NCBI RefSeq assembly: GCF_003065605.1
Contig: NZ_CP026952.1
Span: forward strand, 2,046,001 to 2,110,000
DNA from: Aeromicrobium chenweiae
GTDB taxonomy: Bacteria; Actinomycetota; Actinomycetes; Propionibacteriales; Nocardioidaceae
Direction: 5' to 3'
Length of the DNA: 64,000 nucleotides
A program made the position numbers and the translations under genes. The notes under the pieces are model-generated. The model was not told where the DNA came from, did no database searches, and was given only the letters and a program-made list of their open reading frames with translations. This document shows positions 57,805 to 64,000 of this stretch, piece after piece; within the stretch, counting starts at the first letter, position 1; every line of letters starts with the position of its first letter.

Positions 57805-58992
57805 TCAGACGCCGGCGGCGGCACGCAGCGCGTCTGCGCGGCTGGTGTCCTCCCAGGGCAGCCCGGGGCGGCCGAAGTGGCCGTACGCAGCGGTCTCGGC
57901 GTAGATCGGGCGCAGCAGGTCGAGGTCGCGGACGATCGCGCCGGGACGCAGGTCGAAGACCTCGAGGACGGCTTCGCGGATGGTGTCGACCGGCACGGTC
58001 TCGGTGCCGTAGGTGTCGACGTAGAAGCCGACCGGGTGCGCAACGCCGATCGCGTACGCGACCTGGACCTCGGCCTTGGTGGCCAGGCCCGACGCGACGA
58101 TCGTCTTGGCGACCCAGCGCATCGCGTACGCGGCGGAGCGGTCGACCTTGCTCGGGTCCTTGCCCGAGAACGCACCGCCGCCGTGGCGGGCGTAGCCACC
58201 GTAGGTGTCGACGATGATCTTGCGACCGGTCAGGCCGGCGTCGCCCATGGGGCCGCCGATGACGAACTTGCCCGTGGGGTTGATGTGCAGGCGGTAGTCC
58301 GAGGAGTCGATGTCGTACTGGCCCAGGACCGCGTCGATGACGTGCTTCTTGAGGTCGACCGCGAGCTGGTTCTCCAGGTCGACACCCTCCTCGTGCTGCG
58401 TCGAGACGACGATGGCCTCGACACGGACCGGCTTGTCGTTGTCGTCGTACTCGATGGTGACCTGGGTCTTGCCGTCCGGGCGCAGGTACGGCAGCGTGCC
58501 GTCCTTGCGGACCGCGGTCAGCTGCTCGGCCAGGCGGTGCGCGATCGTGATCGGCAGCGGCATGAGCTCGGGGGTCTCGTCGACCGCGAAGCCGAACATC
58601 AGCCCCTGGTCACCGGCTCCCTGCAGGTCGAGCGGGTCGACCGAGGACCCGACCCGGGCCTCCTCGGCCTTGTCGACGCCCTGCGCGATGTCGGGGCTCT
58701 GCGCGTCGAGGGTGACCTGCACGGCGCAGGACTCGCCATCGAATCCCTTGGTGGAGGAGTCGTAGCCGATCTCCAGGACCCGGTCGCGCGCGATCCGCGC
58801 GATGTCGACGTACGCCTGCGTGGTGACCTCGCCGCCCACGAGCACGAGGCCGGTGGTCACGAAGGTCTCCGCGGCGACGCGGCTCTTGGGGTCCTTGGCC
58901 AGCAGCGCATCGAGGATGCTGTCGCTGATCTGGTCGGCGATCTTGTCCGGGTGTCCCTCAGTGACGGACTCGGACGTGAACAAGCGGCTCAC
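57805..58992 (-). CDS. metK: S-adenosylmethionine synthase
   Basis: 395 aa. Makes SAM from methionine and ATP. Signature motifs [12 protein letters not shown] and [19 protein letters not shown], and the ATP site [17 protein letters not shown] near the N-terminus. The start is GTG at 58992 with AGGAG five bases upstream. No SAM riboswitch fits in the 59-base gap before it. A strong hairpin lies downstream. Confidence 0.97.
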   Translation of the reverse strand: MSRLFTSESVTEGHPDKIADQISDSILDALLAKDPKSRVAAETFVTTGLVLVGGEVTTQAYVDIARIARDRVLEIGYDSSTKGFDGESCAVQVTLDAQSPDIAQGVDKAEEARVGSSVDPLDLQGAGDQGLMFGFAVDETPELMPLPITIAHRLAEQLTAVRKDGTLPYLRPDGKTQVTIEYDDNDKPVRVEAIVVSTQHEEGVDLENQLAVDLKKHVIDAVLGQYDIDSSDYRLHINPTGKFVIGGPMGDAGLTGRKIIVDTYGGYARHGGGAFSGKDPSKVDRSAAYAMRWVAKTIVASGLATKAEVQVAYAIGVAHPVGFYVDTYGTETVPVDTIREAVLEVFDLRPGAIVRDLDLLRPIYAETAAYGHFGRPGLPWEDTSRADALRAAAGV

Positions 58993-59051
58993 ATTGTCTC
59001 CTGGGTTGATGGCTGTTCGAAAGTGTAACGAGCAGAGCGGTTTGGGGCCGT

Positions 59052-60254
59052 TCAGTCCAGGCGCTGGACGACGGCGTCCCAGACCTGGTGCGCGAGGTCG
59101 GACTTGGGTCCGTGCGCGAACTGGGTCACGGAACCGTCCGCTCCCAGCAGGACGGCCTCGCTGTCCTCCTGGCCGAACACCTTGCCGGCGCTCACGTCGT
59201 TGACGACGAGGAGGTCGCAGCCCTTGCGGGCCAGCTTGGCCCGGGCGTGCTCGATGACGCTGGCGGTCGCGTCACCGGTCTCGGCCGCGAACCCGACGAT
59301 GACCGGCCGCTTGCTGGTGCGCGCGGCGACCAGCTCGACCAGGATGTCGGGGTTCTCGACCAGGTGGATCTGTGGTGCGACGCCGTCAGCGGTCTTCTTG
59401 ATCTTGGCGTCGACGAACTCGGCCGGGCGGAAGTCCGCCGGGGCGGCGGCCATGACCACCGCGTCCGCGTCGGCGGCGGCGAGGTGCATCTGCTCACGCA
59501 GCTGCTCGGTGCTGACGACGTCGACGACGTCCACGCCGGCGGGACGCGGCAGCGAGACGTTCGCGGCGACGACCGTCACGCTGGCACCGCGGGCGACCGC
59601 GGCCTCGGCGAGCGCGAAGCCCTGCCGGCCGGACGAACGGTTGCCGAGGTAGCGGACCGGGTCGAGGAACTCGCGGGTGCCGCCGGCCGAGACGACGACG
59701 CGGCGGCCCATGAGGTCCTGCTCGCGGCCGGCCAGCACGTTGACGGCCGCGGCGTAGATCTCGGCCGGGGCCGGGAGCCGGCCCTTGCCCGTGTCGACGC
59801 CGGTGAGGCGACCGACCGCGGGCTCGAGCACGACGTGGCCGCGGCTGCGCAGCGTCTCGACGTTGGCCTGCGTCGCGGCGTTCTCCCACATCTCGGTGTG
59901 CATCGCGGGGGCGAACATCACCGGGCACCGGGCGGTCAGCAAGGTGTTGGTCAGCAGGTCGTCGGCGAGGCCGTGCGCCGCCTTCGCGAGGGTGTTGGCG
60001 GTCGCCGGGGCGACGAGCACGAGGTCGGCGGACTGCCCGATCCGCACGTGCGGCACCTCTTCGACGTTCTGGAACACGCCGACCTGCACGGGCTGGCCGC
60101 TGAGGGCTTCCCACGTGGCAGCGCCCACGAAGTGCAACGACGACTCGGTCGGCACGACGCGGACGCTGTGTCCGGACTCGGTGAGGAGTCGCAGGAGCTC
60201 GGCGGCCTTGTAAGAGGCGATGCCGCCGGAGACTCCCAGGACGATCGATGCCAT
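59052..60254 (-). CDS. coaBC: Bifunctional phosphopantothenoylcysteine decarboxylase / synthase
   Basis: 400 aa. N-terminal CoaC flavoprotein (about 1-180): [45 protein letters not shown] and PAMHTEMW…TQANV. C-terminal CoaB synthetase (about 185-400): [30 protein letters not shown] and KIKK. Third and second-last steps from pantothenate to CoA. Follows rpoZ by 23 bases, as is usual in actinobacteria. Confidence 0.96.
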   Translation of the reverse strand: MASIVLGVSGGIASYKAAELLRLLTESGHSVRVVPTESSLHFVGAATWEALSGQPVQVGVFQNVEEVPHVRIGQSADLVLVAPATANTLAKAAHGLADDLLTNTLLTARCPVMFAPAMHTEMWENAATQANVETLRSRGHVVLEPAVGRLTGVDTGKGRLPAPAEIYAAAVNVLAGREQDLMGRRVVVSAGGTREFLDPVRYLGNRSSGRQGFALAEAAVARGASVTVVAANVSLPRPAGVDVVDVVSTEQLREQMHLAAADADAVVMAAAPADFRPAEFVDAKIKKTADGVAPQIHLVENPDILVELVAARTSKRPVIVGFAAETGDATASVIEHARAKLARKGCDLLVVNDVSAGKVFGQEDSEAVLLGADGSVTQFAHGPKSDLAHQVWDAVVQRLD

Positions 60255-60277
60255 GTGCGATCCCCTCGCGGAGGGGG

Positions 60278-60583
60278 TCAGGCCTTCTCAGCGCCTGCGG
60301 CTGCGGCTGCTGCCTCGGCCTCGGGATCGATGTCCTCGGCGGTCAGCAGGTCGGCGTTGATCTCGCGCAGCGCGATCGACAGCGGCTTCTCCTGGACGCC
60401 GGTCTCGAGCAGCGGGCCGACGTACTCCAGCAGGCCCTCACCGAGCTGGGAGTAGTACGCGTTGATCTGACGAGCGCGCTTGGCGCTGTAGAGGACGAGC
60501 TTGTACTTGCTGTCCGCCTTCTCGAGCAGGTCGTCGAGGGGCGGGTTGGTGATGCCAATGGCAACCGAACGTGTCGTGGACAC
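60278..60583 (-). CDS. rpoZ: RNA polymerase omega subunit
   Basis: 101 aa. Core omega sequence: [34 protein letters not shown] followed by [14 protein letters not shown]. The N-terminus has the actinobacterial lead (GITNPPLD) and the C-terminus an Ala/Glu tail. It stabilises beta' in RNA polymerase. Conserved order gmk-rpoZ-coaBC-metK. Confidence 0.97.
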   Translation of the reverse strand: MSTTRSVAIGITNPPLDDLLEKADSKYKLVLYSAKRARQINAYYSQLGEGLLEYVGPLLETGVQEKPLSIALREINADLLTAEDIDPEAEAAAAAAGAEKA

Positions 60584-60601
60584 AGAGCCTCACAGAAAAG
60601 A

Positions 60602-61204
60602 TTAGGAAGGTACCCGACTCGTGCCGGATCTGAACAAGTCTACCAATTCTTCGCAAGCGGTCTCGACATCGGTGTTCACGATCGTCACGTCGAACTCCGA
60701 CTCGGCCGCCAGCTCCGTCCGGGCCGTCGTCAGACGCCGGGCGCGCTCCTCGGGACCCTCGGTGCCCCGGCCCACCAGGCGGCGCTCGAGCTCCTCGAAG
60801 CTGGGCGGCTTCAGGAAGCACATCAGCGCGTCGGGCATGCGCTCGCGCACCTGACGGGCACCCTGCAGGTCGATCTCCAGCAGGGCCGGGACGCCGGCCG
60901 CGAGGTGCTCCTCGACGGGCGCGCGGGGGGTTCCGTAGCGGGCCGCCTTGTGCACGACGGCCCACTCCAGGAGCCCGTCCTCGGCGATGAGCCGGTCGAA
61001 CTCCTCGTCGGAGATGAAGTGGTAGTGCACGCCGTCGATCTCGCCGGGCCTGGCGGGACGGGTCGTGGCCGACACCGAGATCCAGATCTCGGGGTGCGTG
61101 CGTCGGACCGCGGCGGCCACCGTGCCCTTGCCGACGGCGGTGGGTCCGGCGAGGACGACGAGGCGCGAGTGCAGGGGGGTGGAGGACTCAGGCACGGTCG
61201 GCAC
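60602..61204 (-). CDS. gmk: Guanylate kinase
   Basis: 200 aa. Phosphorylates GMP to GDP. The P-loop is GPTAVGKGT, a slight variant of GPSGVGKS/T; the GMP site shows [21 protein letters not shown] and [14 protein letters not shown]. The start is probably the GTG at 61204, overlapping the end of mihF by 17 bases; a second GTG at 61195 is possible. Normal length. Confidence 0.95.
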   Translation of the reverse strand: MPTVPESSTPLHSRLVVLAGPTAVGKGTVAAAVRRTHPEIWISVSATTRPARPGEIDGVHYHFISDEEFDRLIAEDGLLEWAVVHKAARYGTPRAPVEEHLAAGVPALLEIDLQGARQVRERMPDALMCFLKPPSFEELERRLVGRGTEGPEERARRLTTARTELAAESEFDVTIVNTDVETACEELVDLFRSGTSRVPS

Positions 61205-61526
61205 GTCGCGTCCGGTCGGCGAACTCCGCGAGCAGGGCCGTCACCTGGTTGGCGCCGAGGCCACGGAGCCGCCGGCTGTCGGCGATGCCGATGCGCTGCA
61301 TGATCTCCTGGGCGCGGACCTTGCCGACGCCGGGCATGGCCTGCAGCAAGTCGACCACCTTGAGCTTGGCGACGACCTCGTTGGCCTTCGCCTCCTGGAT
61401 CACGTCGGCGAGGCTCGCGCTCGAGCTCTTGAGCCGGTTCTTGACCTCGGCGCGGAGCTGGCGGGCGACGGCCGCCTTCTCGAGGGCGGCGGTGCGCTGT
61501 TCTGGGGTCAGCTTCGGGAGTGCCAC
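61188..61526 (-). CDS. mihF: Actinobacterial integration host factor mIHF
   Basis: About 112 aa, basic. Starts [32 protein letters not shown] and has the helix-two-turn-helix [28 protein letters not shown] that contacts DNA in mycobacterial mIHF. A nucleoid protein in actinomycetes, unrelated to HU-type IHF. I use GTG 61526 (GAGAGG eight bases upstream); a GTG at 61535 is too close to it. Position before gmk is conserved. Confidence 0.94.
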   Translation of the reverse strand: MALPKLTPEQRTAALEKAAVARQLRAEVKNRLKSSSASLADVIQEAKANEVVAKLKVVDLLQAMPGVGKVRAQEIMQRIGIADSRRLRGLGANQVTALLAEFADRTRRADRA

Positions 61527-61557
61527 GTGTGTCACCTCTCTGGAACCGTGGATGTGG

Positions 61558-61989
61558 TCATTGCAGCTCGACGCCGCACTCGGACTTCACGTTCGCCTCC
61601 ACCCGCTTGCCGTGCCGGGCGACCGCCTTGTTGAACGCGGTGTACGCGTCGCTGAGGCTCTCGCTCTGCTCGACGGGGAGCTTGGCCACGGAGGAGGCCG
61701 AGATGTCCTCCAGCTTCAGTCCTACCGCTTTCTGGGCGTCGACGACACCGTTGAGCGCCGTGGTCAGCGCGGTCCAGTCCTTCTTGGCGCCCTCGGGTGC
61801 CAGCGTGGCCAGGGTCCGGGTCGTGCGGCGGTACTTCGCGAAGGCGGCGTCGGTGCGCTTCTTGCCGAACGTGTTGAGCGTCGACTCGTCCTTCTTGACC
61901 GCCGCGCAGTACTCGCTGTCGCCGCCGCACGCGGCCAGGGTCGTGGTGGCGACGATCGTCGCGACCAGCAGGGCTGCGGTCCTGTGCAT
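61558..61989 (-). CDS. Small lipoprotein of unknown function
   Basis: 143 aa. Signal peptide with lipobox LAAC (about residues 17-20), then a helical Lys/Ala-rich domain. The mature protein has two further Cys (SEYCAAV, SECGVELQ), near the two ends, that could form a disulfide holding a helical bundle. Located between pyrF and mihF in the same direction, with a 35-base gap after pyrF. No family recognised; resembles other short actinobacterial lipoproteins in size and pattern. Confidence 0.75.
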   Translation of the reverse strand: MHRTAALLVATIVATTTLAACGGDSEYCAAVKKDESTLNTFGKKRTDAAFAKYRRTTRTLATLAPEGAKKDWTALTTALNGVVDAQKAVGLKLEDISASSVAKLPVEQSESLSDAYTAFNKAVARHGKRVEANVKSECGVELQ

Positions 61990-62024
61990 CGAAGAGCTCC
62001 TCGGGCGATCGGCCATGAGCGGCG

Positions 62025-62861
62025 TCACGACCCTACAAGTTCGGCGTTGACGCGAGCCGCAGAATCGCGGAGGGCCTGCACGTCCGGACCGGCCGCGAGC
62101 ACGCCGCGCGACGTCGACGCGATGACGTTGTCGATCACGCCGCCGAACAGCCGACGGATGTCGTCCGCGGTCCCGCCCTGGGCACCGAGGCCGGGGACCA
62201 GCAGCGGGCCGTTGATCGCGAGGTCCTCGTCCGCCTCCCCGATCGTGGCACCCACGACGGCGCCGTAGGCGCCCATCGGCGACGCACCGGCGTTGAGCTC
62301 GGCGAGCTGCCTCAGGATGCCGCCCGCCACGGTCTCGTCGGCCGGTCCGCCCGCCGCCGGCGGACGCAGGGCGTGCTGCACCTCGGGCCCCTCCGGGTTG
62401 GAGGTCAGGGCGAGCACGAACACGCCGGCGTCGTTCTTCTCGGCCACCTCGAAGAACGGGGTGAGCGAGCCGAAGCCGAGGTACGGGCTGACGGTGACCG
62501 CGTCGGCGGCCATCGGGGCGTCGTCGTCGAGGTACGCGTCGGCGTACGCCTGGGCGGTCGAGCCGATGTCCCCACGCTTGACGTCCAGGACGACGAGCGA
62601 GCCGGTGTGCCGCAGGTCCTCGATCGTCCGTTCCAGCACGACCACTCCCCTGGCGCCGAAGCGCTCGAAGAACGCCGACTGCGGCTTGACGAACGCGACG
62701 TGGCCGGCGAACGCCTCGACGCAGGTGCTGGCGAACCGGTCGAGTCCCTCGACCGAGTCCGGCAGGCCCCACTGCTCGAGCAGCGCGGCGTGCGGGTCGA
62801 TGCCAACGCACGCGGGACCGTACGCCTGCATCGCCACCCGGGCGCGCGACCCGAAGCTCAT
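62025..62861 (-). CDS. pyrF: Orotidine 5'-phosphate decarboxylase (long form)
   Basis: 278 aa, the longer PyrF type of mycobacteria and myxobacteria. Active-site DVKRGDIGSTAQAYADAYL with Lys and paired Asp, preceded by AFVKPQSAFFERFGARG and followed by VPGLGAQGG. Last step to UMP. The start at 62861 overlaps a 30-codon micro-ORF, not carB directly. Confidence 0.95.
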   Translation of the reverse strand: MSFGSRARVAMQAYGPACVGIDPHAALLEQWGLPDSVEGLDRFASTCVEAFAGHVAFVKPQSAFFERFGARGVVVLERTIEDLRHTGSLVVLDVKRGDIGSTAQAYADAYLDDDAPMAADAVTVSPYLGFGSLTPFFEVAEKNDAGVFVLALTSNPEGPEVQHALRPPAAGGPADETVAGGILRQLAELNAGASPMGAYGAVVGATIGEADEDLAINGPLLVPGLGAQGGTADDIRRLFGGVIDNVIASTSRGVLAAGPDVQALRDSAARVNAELVGS

Positions 62862-62946
62862 GCCCCCTCCCCCGTGGCCCTGACGTTCTGACCCGACACG
62901 CCGGGCGTGTCCCGCAGGAACGTCAGGCTCAGCGGGGACGTGCGGA

Positions 62947-62950
<4 letters not shown>
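62858..62950 (-). CDS. 30-codon micro-ORF tiled between carB and pyrF (MIRU-like, palindromic)
   Basis: The ATG at 62950 lies in the carB stop (ATGA) and the stop lies in the pyrF start (ATGA). The inside is a nested palindrome: CTGACGTTC…GAACGTCAG enclosing GACACGCC-C-GGCGTGTC. The 30-aa peptide has no Cys, membrane helix or known motif. The same both-ends ATGA arrangement is found at argC/argJ with an unrelated sequence. A palindromic element inserted at an ATGA junction while keeping coupling fits better than an ordinary gene. Confidence 0.45.

Positions 62951-64000
<1,050 letters not shown>

Noticed and set aside
58993..59051. SAM riboswitch before metK
   Set aside because: The gap is only 59 bases and shows no SAM-element motifs.

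Overview
The window is a 64 kb piece of a high-GC Gram-positive chromosome. Gene content and order point to an actinomycete, most likely Nocardioidaceae (Aeromicrobium- or Nocardioides-like; genus is inference). The block NUDIX-pyrG-steB/mctB-steA-recN-nadK-tlyA-HAD-SSB-TPR-tyrS matches Rv1700 to Rv1689 of Mycobacterium tuberculosis, but here an rRNA operon sits between the TPR gene and tyrS. An FMN riboswitch-led rib operon, mIHF, long-form pyrF and a degenerate PriA are also typical. Almost all genes lie on the minus strand, and most neighbours are joined by ATGA, GTGA or TGATG overlaps.

Layout, left to right. 1-10.2 kb: nucleotide and NAD metabolism, cell separation, DNA repair and rRNA methylation. 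10.3-15.9 kb: one rrn operon (16S-23S-5S in minus-strand order) with promoter, antitermination leader and terminator. 16-19 kb: tyrS, two paralogous universal stress proteins, and a FrnE-type DsbA followed by a 37-codon overlapping gene. 19-24.4 kb: a tripartite tricarboxylate transporter (tctC-tctB-tctA, with a stress protein fused to the operon end) divergent from a CitA/CitB-type two-component system. 24.4-25.7 kb: Mpg glycosylase and a lipoprotein cyclophilin. 25.8-34.6 kb: the arginine cluster argG-C-J-B-D-F-R-H. 35.7-42.9 kb: pheT, pheS, a PAS histidine kinase, an SpoU methylase and the infC-rpmI-rplT operon with a likely attenuator. 42.9-44.4 kb: a gene-poor, lower-GC patch. 44.4-47.3 kb: accessory genes (ACT-GNAT, lipoprotein, SseB, PH domain). 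47.3-52.1 kb: hisG, hisE and ribH-ribBA-ribE-ribD behind an FMN riboswitch. 52.1-64 kb: rpe, TetR, rsmB, fmt, priA, metK, coaBC, rpoZ, gmk, mihF, a lipoprotein, pyrF and the end of carB.

I see no phage, intact insertion sequence, CRISPR array or defence system. The unusual material is small. Two micro-ORFs of 28 and 30 codons fill the argC/argJ and carB/pyrF junctions; each has a 4-base ATGA overlap at both ends, the arrangement known from mycobacterial MIRUs. A 37-codon gene after FrnE carries a CX4C motif that looks like a detached FrnE tail. A hairpin buries the ribosome binding site of an SSB-like gene. The infC leader has a terminator-like hairpin and an AUC start. Two families of palindromic intergenic repeats occur, one of which encodes the C-terminus of a membrane protein.

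Functionally the window is mostly housekeeping: translation (rRNA, tyrS, pheST, infC, rpmI, rplT, fmt, rsmB, tlyA, SpoU), nucleotides (pyrG, pyrF, carB, gmk), cofactors (nadK, coaBC, rib genes, metK) and amino acids (arg, his). The carboxylate uptake system with its own sensor is the one clearly condition-specific module.
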